From: Deltaproteobacteria bacterium
GTDB lineage: Bacteria > Myxococcota_A > Polyangia > Polyangiales > Ga0077539
DNA: 64,000 nt
NCBI GenBank assembly: GCA_016704445.1
Contig: JADJAE010000160.1
Coordinates: forward strand, 310,001 to 374,000
Direction: 5' to 3'
Both the position numbers and the translations under genes were made by a program. Shown one piece after another: positions 37,230 through 45,590 of this stretch; positions within the stretch are counted from its first letter, which is position 1; every line of letters begins with the position of its first letter. Under the pieces are notes generated by a model. It saw nothing but the letters and a program-made list of their open reading frames with translations. It ran no database searches and was not told the origin of the DNA.

Positions 37230-37940
37230 GTGCTCCGACCCTGGACCTTCCTCGTCACCGCGCTCCTCGCCATCGCCCTCCTGGTGGGGCTCATCTCCTG
37301 GCGCGCCTCGGCCCCGCCTCCTCCGCCTCCTCCTCGTCCCCGCGCCGCCGCGCCGTCGCCCTCCACCGGGGCCCGCGCCGCGCTCCAGGGCATCGCCGCG
37401 GAGTCCGCGCGCTGGATGCCCGACGAGCTCCGCGGGGTGTACCTGGGCATGAGCCTCGACGCCCTGCGCGCCGCCCGCCCGGCGATGCGCGAGGGCCGAG
37501 GGAGCCGTGCCGACGCGCCGCTCTGGGAGGAGGTGCTCGACCAGGGAGCGCGCGTGGTCGCCCAGGTTGCGCCGCGCCCTCAGGTGCTGGTGAAGGTGCA
37601 GGTGCTGTCCCGGCTCGACGACGTCACCGCGCTGCGCGGCCACTTCGAGGCGATGCGGGCGCGCTACGGCGACCCGACGGGCTTCTGGGACTGCCCCGAG
37701 CGCGCGGACGCCTCGCCGGTGCGGCGCATCACCTGGCGCGGCGAGCGCGTGTCGCTGATGGAGGCGATCCTGGTGTACGGCGGCGGCGCGTCGGTGACGC
37801 TGGTGGTGTCCGCCAACGAGGACGTCGCGCGGGCCCTCGGGGCGAGCGAGTGCACCCCGGTGACGCCGGAGACGCTGGCCCGCTGGCCCGTCGCGAGGGT
37901 GCTCCGTGGAGAGCAGGTCGAGGTGATGGACGTCCGCTGA
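37230..37940 (+). CDS. Membrane-anchored hypothetical protein
   Basis: A 236-residue protein with an N-terminal membrane span (FLVTALLAIALLVGLISW), a Pro/Ala-rich linker (residues about 27-50) and an unassigned extracytoplasmic domain. That domain begins LRGVYLGMSLDALRAARPAM, a pattern seen in many small exported proteins with an 'LGMs-x-D-x-v' strand, and has only one or two Cys. GTG start, 39 bases after pit. No function is suggested beyond location. Confidence 0.65.
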   Translation: MLRPWTFLVTALLAIALLVGLISWRASAPPPPPPPRPRAAAPSPSTGARAALQGIAAESARWMPDELRGVYLGMSLDALRAARPAMREGRGSRADAPLWEEVLDQGARVVAQVAPRPQVLVKVQVLSRLDDVTALRGHFEAMRARYGDPTGFWDCPERADASPVRRITWRGERVSLMEAILVYGGGASVTLVVSANEDVARALGASECTPVTPETLARWPVARVLRGEQVEVMDVR

Positions 37941-37960
37941 GCGAGCGCCCGGTGGGGACT

Positions 37961-39196
37961 TTACCCGATCGGGTATTCGGCCGCCTGGTGGTAGCGCTCT
38001 CGCCACGCGGCGCGCCAGGGAGGGTCGTCGCCGAAGACGTCGCCCGAGAGGATCGACGCGAAGGCCCGGCGGTCGGAGCGCGCCCCGCCGCCGAGGATCA
38101 CCTCGCTCAGCTCGTCGGCGTAGAGCGCGCGGGTGGTGCCGAGGAAGAGGTCGCTCGCCGCGTCGAGGGCGCGCGCGAAGGGGGAGAAGCGCTCGGCGGA
38201 GACGTCCCCGTGGTCGAGTGCCGCGCGAATCGCGGCGGCGGCCTGCGCGGCGCCTACGATGGCCAGCGTGGTGCCTGCGCAGAGCAGCGGGTCGGTGAAC
38301 CCGCCGGAGTCGCCGACGGTGAGCCAGCCGTCGCCGACGCGGCGGTTGGCCCTCCAGGTGAGGGCCTGGTGAGCGAGCACCGGCGTGAGGCGCGTGGCGA
38401 TGGAGAGGGCCTCCCGCGCGAAGGAGGCGTCCTCGACGGTGCGGTCGAAGAAGGACTCCAGGGCCTCCGCGGAGCGCCGGGCGCGCATCCAGTTGTTGGC
38501 GCAGAGCGCCCCGACGGAGTTCACCTCGCCGAGGAAGGGGATGTTCCAGATCCAGCCGTGGGGGAAGAGGATGAGCTCGAGGTCGCCCTCGGCCTCGGCC
38601 TCGGCGCGGGCGACGTGGCGGTAGTGCGCCGAGAGGGCCGTCCGCTCCATGCCGGCCACCGGGTGGCGGTCGCCGCGGCGCCCGGCGAGCAGCGCGTCCT
38701 GCCCGGTGGCGTCCACGATGAGCCGGGCCCGCACGGACACCTGTCGACCATCCTCGCGGCGGGCGATCACGCCTCGCGCGTAGCCCTCCTCGAAGACCAC
38801 GTCCTCGGCGGCGTGGCCCTCCAGCACCTCGGCGCCGTGAGCGCGAGCGCACCGCAGCAGCACGTCGTCGAAGTCCGCCCTCGGCACCTGCCAGGCGAGC
38901 GCCGCGCCCGGCTCGAAGGCCTCGTCATAGCGGAAGCGCTGCTGACGCCCGGTGCGAGCGCAGCGCACCGCGACCCCGTGCTTGCGGAGGTATCGGCCGT
39001 CGATGGTTTCGCGCAGCCCGAGGTCGTCGAGCACCGCTGTCGCCGCCGGGGCCAGCGACTCCCCCAGGTGAAACCTTGGGAACCGCGCCCGCTCGAGAAG
39101 CGTCACGGCGATGTTGTCGCGGGCCAGCAGCGCCGCGGTGACCGAACCGGCAGGACCGCCACCCAGCACCAGGACATCGCATCGAAGGGGGTCCAT
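37961..39196 (-). CDS. FAD-dependent oxidoreductase (halogenase/geranylgeranyl-reductase-like)
   Basis: A 411-residue flavoprotein of the tryptophan-halogenase/GGR superfamily. The FAD dinucleotide motif is at residues 8-30 (VLVLGGGPAGSVTAALLARD). The family blocks FPRFHLGESLAPAATAVLDD, LIVDATGQDALLA and WLTVGDSGGFTDPLLCAGTT are all present. The last of these is the GD motif that contacts FAD. The halogenase W-x-W-x-I-P motif is not clearly present; WIWNIPFLG comes close at about residue 220, which makes a halogenase or related oxygenase a real possibility. No partner flavin reductase is next to it. Ends TAA at 37961. Confidence 0.82.
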   Translation of the reverse strand: MDPLRCDVLVLGGGPAGSVTAALLARDNIAVTLLERARFPRFHLGESLAPAATAVLDDLGLRETIDGRYLRKHGVAVRCARTGRQQRFRYDEAFEPGAALAWQVPRADFDDVLLRCARAHGAEVLEGHAAEDVVFEEGYARGVIARREDGRQVSVRARLIVDATGQDALLAGRRGDRHPVAGMERTALSAHYRHVARAEAEAEGDLELILFPHGWIWNIPFLGEVNSVGALCANNWMRARRSAEALESFFDRTVEDASFAREALSIATRLTPVLAHQALTWRANRRVGDGWLTVGDSGGFTDPLLCAGTTLAIVGAAQAAAAIRAALDHGDVSAERFSPFARALDAASDLFLGTTRALYADELSEVILGGGARSDRRAFASILSGDVFGDDPPWRAAWRERYHQAAEYPIG

Positions 39197-39240
39197 CGGG
39201 AGCTTCGGGGCGGAAGATACCGCAGCGGCGGCGCGAACGC

Positions 39241-40281
39241 TCACCGGCAGCGGTCGACCGCGAGACCGTCGCGGGTGGCCACCGCGAGGCGCCCGTCCCG
39301 CAGGCGCCCGACGTGCGGTCGCTCGAACGCGGCTCCGCCCCCGTCCGGAGGGCTCCGGCGGAGCGCCGTGCGGAAGGTGCGCCCCCGGTCGACGCTGAGC
39401 TCCACGGAGTCGTCGGTGACGGCGATGAAGCGCGCCAGGTCGACGGCCACCACCGAGCGGGTGGGCGAGGACGAATCGCGGCGCGACTCGACGCGCACGA
39501 AGTCCTCCGAGAGCGAGCGGGAGGTCACCAGCACCCGCCAGGCGTCGGCGGCGTCGTGCGCGGCCACCACGCCTGCCACCGTACGTGACAGCGTGGTGAA
39601 GGACTCGCCCCGCGCCGCCAGCACCTCGCCCGCCACGGTCTGCCGCTGGTCCACCAGGATGAGGTGACCCTCGTTGATCAGCGAGAGCAGCGACTGGCTG
39701 CCGTCGAGGACGCCCGCGGTGATGCTGCGGTCGAGGGCCGTCACCGCGTACCAGCCGACGGCGGGGTTGGCCTCGCGGGTGATGAGCAGCCCGGGTCCCA
39801 CCGCGCGCCAGGCGTTGGCGACGACGCCCCAGCCGACGTGCGCCCCCGGCGACCAGGGGGCGCCGCCGAGGTCGGTGCAGATGGGAGTCACGACGAAGGA
39901 CGTCGCCCGCGAGGCGCGCACGTAGAAGCGCCCGTCGACGACCGCCGCGGCCATTCCCCCCGGGATGAACTCCAACGCCCAGGTTCCTGGTGAGGGGCAG
40001 GGGAGCTCCGCCTCGAGGCGAGCCGGGCGCGCGTCCCCGTCGCGGGAGAGGGCGTCGCCCCGGAGGGTCCAGAGGTGGCCCTCGTCGTCGATGGCGCGGA
40101 GGTCGGCGCGCTCCATGGGCTCGAAGCACCAGCGGGGCGCGGGCGACGGGGGCTCCGCTCTCACCGCGGCGTCACGTAGGGGTGGAGCCGTCGGGACGTC
40201 GTGTGCGGCGCCGGATGGACGCCGGCACGAGGCCGAGAGGAGGAGGGTGATGAGCGGGAGGAGGGAGGAGGCGCGCGTCAC
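39241..40281 (-). CDS. Lipoprotein of unknown function, possible beta-propeller
   Basis: A 346-residue lipoprotein from GTG 40281: signal LLPLITLLLSASC, then a Pro/Ala spacer. The body contains repeated W- and G-containing strand units (LRAIDDEGHLWTLRGDALSR; PGTWALEFIPGGMAAAVVDG; WYAVTALDRSITAGVLDG; WRVLVTSRSLSEDFVRV; FIAVTDDSVELSVDRGRTF). This fits a beta-propeller, the last blade resembling photosystem-stability/BNR-type sequence (S-x-D-x-G-x-T-F). Its ligand is unknown. It lies 17 bases downstream of the rpsA-like gene, in the same direction. Confidence 0.68.
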   Translation of the reverse strand: MTRASSLLPLITLLLSASCRRPSGAAHDVPTAPPLRDAAVRAEPPSPAPRWCFEPMERADLRAIDDEGHLWTLRGDALSRDGDARPARLEAELPCPSPGTWALEFIPGGMAAAVVDGRFYVRASRATSFVVTPICTDLGGAPWSPGAHVGWGVVANAWRAVGPGLLITREANPAVGWYAVTALDRSITAGVLDGSQSLLSLINEGHLILVDQRQTVAGEVLAARGESFTTLSRTVAGVVAAHDAADAWRVLVTSRSLSEDFVRVESRRDSSSPTRSVVAVDLARFIAVTDDSVELSVDRGRTFRTALRRSPPDGGGAAFERPHVGRLRDGRLAVATRDGLAVDRCR

Positions 40282-40298
40282 GTTGAACGCGCGATGGA

Positions 40299-42229
40299 TC
40301 AGCGGCCGAGGTTGAGCTTGCGGAGCTTGTCCGCCAGGGAGACGCCCACCGTGGTGGAGTTCGCCTGCTGCTGGTAGGCGCGATAGGCCTGCCGCTCCTC
40401 GTCGTGGATCGCCGCGCGGATCGACAGCTTCAGCCGCCCGCGCTCGATCTCGACGACCTTGACCTTGACCTCCATGCCGACCGGCAGCGCCTTCTTCAGG
40501 TCGCCGCCGCGGGGCACGTTGCTGTCCTGCGGCATGATCAGCCCGCGGCCGACCTTGCCGACGGTGTTGTCGAGCTGCGCGAACACGCCGAACGACTCGT
40601 GCTCGACGATCTTCGCGGTGGTGATCATCCCGGGGCGGGGCTGCACCGACTGCTTCAGCTGCTCCTCGGTGATGCCCTCGGGCAGCAGCGCCAGACCGAT
40701 GCGGCGAGCCTGCCGGTCGATCTTGGTCACGCGCACGTTGACCTCCTGCGACTCCTTGAGCACCTCGTTGGGGTGCTCGATGCGGCGGTCGCCGATCTCG
40801 CTCACGTGCAGCAGGCCGTCGAGGCCCTTCTCCAGCTCCACGAAGGCGCCGAAGGGCTGCATCCGAACGACCTTGCCCTTGTGGACGCTGCCGATCGGGA
40901 AGCGCTTGTGCACGTCGCTCCACGGATCGACCTCGATCGCGCGGCGCGACAGCTCGACCCGGGGGGTGCCCTCCGGACGCCGCGAGAAGCGGGCCTTCTT
41001 GCGGTCGCGGTCGCCACGGTCCTTGCCTCCTCGGCGCCCTCGGTGGACCCCTCGACGGAGCCCTCCGCGGGAGCGTCGGCGGCGGGAGCCTCGGTCGCGG
41101 CCGCCTCGGCCTCCTCCGGCTTCGCGGGAGCGACCGGGGCCGGGATGTCGATGCGCAGCACCTGGGCTTCGATCTCGTCGCCGACGCGGGCCACGTCGTG
41201 CGGACGCGCCCCGCGGTCGTGCGAGATCTCCTGGAGCTGGATGCGACCCTCGATGCCGCCGAGGTCGACGTAGATGCCGTGATCGCGCACGGAGACGACG
41301 ACGCCCTTCACGCGATCGCCGACCTTGATGTTCGCCGCGGCCTGCTCGGCGCGCTCGCGCACCTCGCCCTCGCGCAGCGCGCGGCGCGACACCACGAGCT
41401 CGCGCCCGCCCTCGATCATCGAGGTCACGCGGAACAGCTCGCGGGAGAGCACCATCGCCTGAAGCTCGGGCTGCGACGGGAGCCTCACGTCGACCTGCGA
41501 GCTCGGGCAGAACGCCCGGACGCCGCTCACGTCGACCTCGAGGCCGCCCTTGTTGAGGCCCGTCACGAGACCCTCGACGGGCTCGTTGGCGTTGTAGGCC
41601 TGCGCGGCCATCTCGCGTCCGCGCTCGGCCCGCGCCATGTCGCGCGTCACCACCAGGTATCCGCCGCGAGCGCCGTCCTGGAGGACGATCACCTCGACCG
41701 CGTCGCCGGCCTTCGGGTCGGCGTTGTCGACCTGGAGCTCCCGGAGGTCGAGGACGCCCTTCTCCTTGCCCCAGAGGTCGCAGAGAACGCCGCCGTTGCC
41801 GATCTCGAGCACCCGCGCCCGAACCTTGTCGCCGATCTTGAACGCGCGGTGCGCCGGGCCGTTGGCGTGGCTGCCGCCGCCCTGCGACTGCGGCGCGTTG
41901 TTGCCGGCGCCCTCCGCGGACTGACCGGCGCCGCGGCCCTTCTTGCGACGGCGCTTCTTCTTGGTGGGATCGTGCAGCGCGTTGCCCGGCTCGGGCTCAG
42001 CACCCGCGGCTTCGCCGGCCTCATCGGCCTCGCTGCCCTCACCGGCGCTCGCCTCTACCAGGCCGTCGTCCGTCGGTTGCTCGTCATCGTCGATGGCTGC
42101 AGGTCGAGAGGGAGGCGGTCCGATACGGTTGCCGATGTTGTCGTCCACCTCTTCGGGGGGCATCGTGCTGGTGGGATCGGTGTTCGGATCGGCCTCACCC
42201 TGCGCGGTGCTCGTGCCGTTGTGGCTCAT
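40299..42229 (-). CDS. rpsA: S1 RNA-binding-domain protein, RpsA-like (frameshift near 41025)
   Basis: About 643 residues after correcting one missing base near 41025, between ...EGAEEA and KDRGDRDRKKARFSRR. The N-terminus is acidic and low-complexity, with a basic KKKRRRKKGRG patch at about residue 95. Five S1-type OB folds follow: FKIGDKVRARVLEIGNGG; EPVEGLVTGLNKGGLEVDV; IKVGDRVKGVVVSVRDHGI; IGSVHKGKVVRMQPFGAFVE; PGMITTAKIVEHESFGVF. This matches 30S ribosomal protein S1, which helps load mRNA on the ribosome, with a lineage-specific N-terminal extension. A paralogue of true RpsA cannot be excluded. It lies upstream of and divergent from tRNA-Asn. Confidence 0.85.
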
Positions 42230-42353
42230 TCGTGGTCTCCGTGCGTTCGCCGTCGCGCGCTCAAAATTTGGCGACGGCAGTTCCGAGGGGCCCGTTGGAT
42301 GCCACAGGTGCCCATGAAATGCGAGGGCCGTCCGCCATCGACTGAAGAAGTTG

Positions 42354-42381
42354 TTGACACCCCTGATCGATGGTGTAGAAG
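42354..42381 (+). promoter_or_regulatory. Promoter of tRNA-Asn
   Basis: TTGACA at 42354-42359, a perfect -35 element, is followed after 16 bases by TAGAAG (42376-42381) as a -10 element. It ends 17 bases before the tRNA, so transcription would start about 10 bases upstream of the mature 5' end. Confidence 0.72.
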
Positions 42382-42398
42382 GGCGGTCCCTCAACTGA

Positions 42399-42474
42399 TC
42401 CGACTTAGCTCAGTCGGTAGAGCAGGCGGCTGTTAACCGCCGGGTCGCTGGTTCGAGTCCAGCAGTCGGAGCCA
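42399..42474 (+). tRNA. tRNA-Asn (anticodon GUU)
   Basis: A complete 76-base cloverleaf with encoded CCA. The acceptor stem pairs TCCGACT (42399-42405) with AGTCGGA (42464-42470). The D-loop has AGCTCAGTCGGTAGAGC. The anticodon stem-loop GCGGCTGTTAACCGC carries GTT, reading Asn codons. The T-loop is the standard GGTTCGAGTCC. The discriminator is G, then CCA. A consensus-like promoter lies upstream and a hairpin terminator 14 bases downstream. Its 3' end is repeated 513 bases on, upstream of arsR. Confidence 0.97.
42463..42473 (+). repeat. 11-base direct repeat, left copy (3' end of tRNA-Asn)
   Basis: CAGTCGGAGCC, spanning the 3' strand of the acceptor stem through the first two bases of CCA, occurs again exactly at 42987-42997. 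The two copies bracket the broken arsA fragment. Duplications of tRNA 3' ends are typical scars of site-specific integration, though 11 bases is short for an att core. Confidence 0.6.
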
Positions 42475-42487
42475 TGCAGGAGACAGC

Positions 42488-42522
42488 GGCCTCGGAGAGA
42501 AATCTCCGGGGCCGTTGTCGTT
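42488..42522 (+). terminator. Rho-independent-type terminator of tRNA-Asn
   Basis: GGCCTCGGAGA (42488-42498) and TCTCCGGGGCC (42103-offset copy at 42503-42513) form an 11-base-pair stem with one U·G pair and a GAAA tetraloop (42499-42502). A moderately T-rich stretch (GTTGTCGTTCT) follows. Position 14 bases after the tRNA CCA fits a terminator for this single-gene unit. Confidence 0.72.
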
Positions 42523-42565
42523 CTGGGCCCTTCGCGGTGAACCGTACGGCGCGACGAGTCCCGAG

Positions 42566-42911
42566 GTGCACGAGCACCCGAAGGCGACCTTCCTCGAGCG
42601 GCCGACCCGCTTCCTCTTCTTCAGCGGCATAGGGTGGCGTCGGGAAGACGGCGCTCGCCTGCGCAACTGCGATCCGCCTGGCGGGTGTGGGGAAGCGCAT
42701 CCTGCTGGTGAGCGCCGACCCCGCGTCGAACCTCGACGAGATGCTGGGCGTCGCGCTCTCCAACGAGCCGACGCCGGTCCCTGGTGTCGAGTGGCTGTGG
42801 GCGCTCAACATCGATCCCGAGCGGGCTGCGGACGACTACCGCGGGCGGGTGATCTCGCCCTATCGCGCCCTCTGGACGGAAGGGCAGATCACGGAGCTTC
42901 GCGAGCAGCTC
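42566..42911 (+). pseudogene. Truncated arsA fragment (N-terminal about 115 residues only)
   Basis: Starts like a normal ArsA arsenite-pump ATPase (ATFLERPTRFLFFSGI), then the P-loop needs a frame change near 42640 (one extra G) to give GGVGKTALACATAIRLAG. It continues RILLVSADPASNLDEMLGV and WALNIDPERAADDYRG up to ITELREQL. There homology stops: the SGACTVEIAAF block and all downstream ATPase motifs are missing, replaced by unrelated sequence that runs into the arsR promoter. It is similar to, but clearly diverged from, the intact arsA at 43818, so it is the remnant of a second copy rather than a recent duplication. It should not make a functional pump subunit. Confidence 0.85.
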
Positions 42912-42974
42912 GGCCCCGCCCGACTGACTGCTCGCGCTCGCCAGAGCCCAGAGCCCGGCGCCGCACGTGGACGG

Positions 42975-43003
42975 TTGACGAGGCCACAGTCGGAGCCTAT
43001 ATC
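42975..43003 (+). promoter_or_regulatory. Promoter of the ars operon
   Basis: TTGACG (42975-42980), a 17-base spacer and TATATC (42998-43003) make a good sigma-70-type promoter. The predicted transcription start (near 43010) is only about 5 bases before the arsR ATG, and there is no ribosome site, so arsR may be translated from a nearly leaderless mRNA. The spacer contains the repeated tRNA 3' sequence. Confidence 0.65.
42987..42997 (+). repeat. 11-base direct repeat, right copy (inside the ars promoter spacer)
   Basis: Second copy of CAGTCGGAGCC, identical to the tRNA-Asn 3' end at 42463-42473 and 524 bases downstream of it. It ends exactly where the -10 element of the ars promoter begins. 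Confidence 0.6.
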
Positions 43004-43014
43004 GCCATTCGACG

Positions 43015-43362
43015 ATGATTGAGAAGTCACAGACCCCAGCGGCCTGCTGTCCGCCAGCGAGCGAGCAGGCGGACCTCCGCCCCATCGAGGGAGACGAGGC
43101 CGACGAGGAGCTCGCGAGCCTCTCGAAGGCCATCGGGCATCCTGCGCGGGTGAAGATCCTGCGGGTCCTCGTGCGCAAGAACGTGTGCATCTGCGGCGAC
43201 ATCGTGGATGAGCTGCCGCTCGCCCAGTCCACCGTCTCGCAGCACCTGAAGGTGCTCAAGGACGCGGGCCTGATCCGGGGCGACGTCGACGGCCCTCGCG
43301 TCTGCTACTGCATCGAGCCTCGGGCGCTCCGTCGACTGAAGGCCCTCGTCGGAGGGCTGTGA
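43015..43362 (+). CDS. arsR: Arsenite-responsive ArsR-family repressor
   Basis: A 115-residue SmtB/ArsR winged-helix repressor that leaves DNA when As(III) binds. The As(III) site lies in the helix before the recognition helix: NVCICGDIVDELPLAQSTVS has the C-x-C pair of the ELCVC-type motif. Extra Cys (AACCPP near residue 10, CYCIEP near residue 100) may add ligands. The core is complete (SKAIGHPARVKILRVLV; VSQHLKVLKDAGLIRG). ATG 43015 is the only start upstream of the conserved core. The promoter sits immediately upstream and the GACGATGA motif overlaps the start codon. First gene of arsR–arsD–arsA–acr3–arsM. Confidence 0.94.
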   Translation: MIEKSQTPAACCPPASEQADLRPIEGDEADEELASLSKAIGHPARVKILRVLVRKNVCICGDIVDELPLAQSTVSQHLKVLKDAGLIRGDVDGPRVCYCIEPRALRRLKALVGGL

Positions 43363-43383
43363 CGGTCCTCGTATTTCCACATC

Positions 43384-43399
43384 ATCGTCCATCGACGAT
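43384..43399 (+). promoter_or_regulatory. Candidate ArsR operator before arsD
   Basis: ATCGTC-CATC-GACGAT is an inverted repeat (6-base arms, 4-base spacer) in the arsR–arsD gap, 19 bases before arsD. Half of it, TCGACGAT, is repeated at 43009-43016 over the arsR transcription start and ATG. The sharing suggests both are ArsR-binding sites, giving a second control point for arsD onward. Binding is inferred. Confidence 0.45.
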
Positions 43400-43417
43400 C
43401 AACGAAAGGGAGATCCC

Positions 43418-43807
43418 ATGTCCGTGACCATCCGAGTGTTCGACCCCGCCATGTGCTGCTCCTCTGGTGTCTGCGGCCCGAGCGTCGACCCCGAGCTCGC
43501 TCGCTTCGCCGCCGACGTCGACTGGCTTCAGAAGCAGGGCGTCGCGGTCGAGCGCTTCAACCTCTCGCAGCAGCCGGGTGCGTTCGCCGAGACGCCCGCC
43601 GTGAAGGAGGCGCTGGCGCGGGGCACCGAGGTGCTCCCGCTGGTGCTCGTGGGTGACCGCATCGCGGTCGAGGGGGCGTACCCCTCGCGGGAGACGCTCG
43701 CCGCCCTGGCCGGAGTCGTCGTGAAGAAGCTCGCGATCGCGCCCTCCGCGTCGACCGGCTGCTGTGGGCCGAGCACCAACTCCAAGCCGAAGACCGGCTG
43801 CTGCTGA
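43418..43807 (+). CDS. arsD: Arsenic metallochaperone ArsD
   Basis: A 129-residue ArsD that carries As(III) to ArsA and weakly represses the operon. The essential Cys12-Cys13-Cys18 equivalents are present (MCCSSGVCGP at residues 12-21), and two further Cys pairs end the protein (TGCCGPS and the terminal TGCC). The thioredoxin-like core follows (ARFAADVDWLQKQGVAVERF, VLPLVLVGDRIAVEG). AGGGAG lies just before the ATG. It ends 10 bases before arsA, its physical partner. Confidence 0.95.
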   Translation: MSVTIRVFDPAMCCSSGVCGPSVDPELARFAADVDWLQKQGVAVERFNLSQQPGAFAETPAVKEALARGTEVLPLVLVGDRIAVEGAYPSRETLAALAGVVVKKLAIAPSASTGCCGPSTNSKPKTGCC

Positions 43808-43817
43808 CCGGCGCGTC

Positions 43818-45590
43818 ATGGACCTCCTCGACCGCGCACCGAGAAACCTCTTCTTCACCGGCAAGGGCGGCGTCGGCAAGACCAGCGTGGCCTGCGCGAC
43901 CGCCATCGCGCTCGCGGAGCGTGGACGACGCGTGCTGCTGGTCAGCACCGACCCGGCGTCCAACCTCGACGAGGTGCTCGAGACGGAGCTCGGCGCGACG
44001 CCTCGACCCATCGCCGGAGTGCCGCGTCTCTCCGCGCTGAACATCGACCCCGAGGCCGCGGCCCACGCCTACCGCGAGCGCATGGTGGGGCCGTACCGGG
44101 GTGTGCTCCCCGAGGCCGCCGTGCGCAGCATCGAGGAGCAGCTCTCGGGCGCGTGCACCGTGGAGATCGCCGCCTTCGACGAGTTCTCCAAGCTGCTCGG
44201 GGACGAGCGCGCGACCGCCGACTTCGACCACGTCGTCTTCGACACGGCGCCTACCGGGCACACGCTGCGGCTGCTCGAGCTGCCCGCCGCGTGGACGGGC
44301 TTTCTGGAGGCCAACGTCGGCGGCACGTCCTGCCTCGGTCCGCTCGCGGGTCTCAAGGCCCAGCAGGCGCTCTACGACGGGTCGCGCCGCGCCCTCGTCG
44401 ATGGGTCGCGCACGGCCCTCGTGCTGGTGTCGCGCGCCGAGCGGTCGGCGCTGAACGAGGCCGAGCGGACGAGGCGTGAGCTGGCCGCGCTGGGCGTCGA
44501 GCGACAGGAGCTGGTCATCAACGGCATCTTCCGCGCGCAGGACCTCGGCGACGCGCTCGCCGTCGCGATGCAGCAACGCGGGGAGGAGGCGCTCGCTGCG
44601 ATGCCGACGGGCCTGCGCGCCCTCGCGCGAACCGAGCTGCCGCTGCTCCCCTTCGGGCTCGTCGGAACGGACGCGCTACGCGAACTCTTCGGCCCGCGCG
44701 GGCGGGTGATCCCGTCTCCGGATGCGCTCACGCAGGCGGCGGTGCCGATCGCCTCGCTCGCGGAGCTGGTGCCGAGCCTCGAAGACGGCGGGCGCGGCGT
44801 CATCATGACGATGGGCAAAGGGGGAGTCGGCAAGACCACCGTCGCCGTGAACATCGCGGTCGAGCTCGCGCGGCGGGGGCACAAGGTCCACCTCACCACG
44901 ACGGACCCTGCGGCGCATGTGGTCGAGGCGCTCGGCGCCGCGGTCGACGGCGTCAGGGTGAGCCGCATCGACCCGGTCGCGGAGACGCGCGCCTACTCGG
45001 ACGAGGTCATGCGCACCGCCGGGGCGAATCTCGACGCGGCCGGGCGAGCGCTCCTCGAGGAGGACCTCCGGAGCCCCTGCACCGAGGAGATCGCGGTCTT
45101 CCGCGCCTTTGCTCGCATCGTCGACGAGGGTGAGCACGGCTTCGTCGTCCTCGACACCGCGCCCACCGGGCACACGCTGCTCCTCCTCGACGCGGCCGAG
45201 TCGTACCACCGCGAGGTGTTGCGCACCTCGGGCAGCGCGCCCGAGGAGGTGCGTCGCCTGCTGCCGCGGCTGCGCGATCCGTCGTTCACGAAGATCCTGC
45301 TGGTGACGCTGCCGGAGGCCACGCCGGTGCACGAGGCGGCGGCGCTGCAGCGCGACCTCCTGCGCGCGGAGATCCGACCCTTCGCCTGGGTCGTGAACCA
45401 GAGCCTCGTCCCGCTGGCGGTCACCGACCCCGTCCTCGTTCGGCGGCGCTCCAACGAGGCGCGCTACCACGCCGAGGTTCGTGAACTCGCCGCGCGCGTG
45501 GCCCTCGTCCCCTGGGGGCTCCCGCAGTCCCAGGCGAGGCTCGACCTCTTCGCGCGACCATCCCAACCACCCGTCGAGACGTCCCCATGA
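43818..45590 (+). CDS. arsA: Arsenite efflux pump ATPase ArsA
   Basis: A 590-residue, two-half ATPase that energises arsenite efflux. Each half has a P-loop (FFTGKGGVGKTSVACA; TMGKGGVGKTTVAVNI) and the DTAPTGHT signal-transduction motif. The three As-binding Cys are in place: SGACTVEIAAF and GTSCLGPL in the first half, RSPCTEEIAVF in the second. The half-to-half linker is short. Length is normal. The stop overlaps the acr3 start (ATGA), so pump ATPase and channel are made together. Pairing of ArsA with an Acr3-type rather than ArsB-type channel is known in bacteria. Confidence 0.95.
   Translation: MDLLDRAPRNLFFTGKGGVGKTSVACATAIALAERGRRVLLVSTDPASNLDEVLETELGATPRPIAGVPRLSALNIDPEAAAHAYRERMVGPYRGVLPEAAVRSIEEQLSGACTVEIAAFDEFSKLLGDERATADFDHVVFDTAPTGHTLRLLELPAAWTGFLEANVGGTSCLGPLAGLKAQQALYDGSRRALVDGSRTALVLVSRAERSALNEAERTRRELAALGVERQELVINGIFRAQDLGDALAVAMQQRGEEALAAMPTGLRALARTELPLLPFGLVGTDALRELFGPRGRVIPSPDALTQAAVPIASLAELVPSLEDGGRGVIMTMGKGGVGKTTVAVNIAVELARRGHKVHLTTTDPAAHVVEALGAAVDGVRVSRIDPVAETRAYSDEVMRTAGANLDAAGRALLEEDLRSPCTEEIAVFRAFARIVDEGEHGFVVLDTAPTGHTLLLLDAAESYHREVLRTSGSAPEEVRRLLPRLRDPSFTKILLVTLPEATPVHEAAALQRDLLRAEIRPFAWVVNQSLVPLAVTDPVLVRRRSNEARYHAEVRELAARVALVPWGLPQSQARLDLFARPSQPPVETSP

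Noticed and set aside
34692..38852. A 1386-residue open frame on the minus strand
   Set aside because: It runs antisense across the recognisable Cys-rich, PiT and anchored-protein genes and then into a shifted frame of the FAD enzyme; its composition is Arg/Pro/Ala noise typical of GC-rich antisense frames.
36839..39667. A 942-residue plus-strand frame covering parts of pit to the FAD enzyme
   Set aside because: Covers three real genes in the wrong frame or strand; no known motif.
42463..42997. A phage or integrative element attachment site at tRNA-Asn
   Set aside because: Only 11 bases repeat and no integrase, excisionase or phage gene lies between or beside the copies; kept only as a possible scar.
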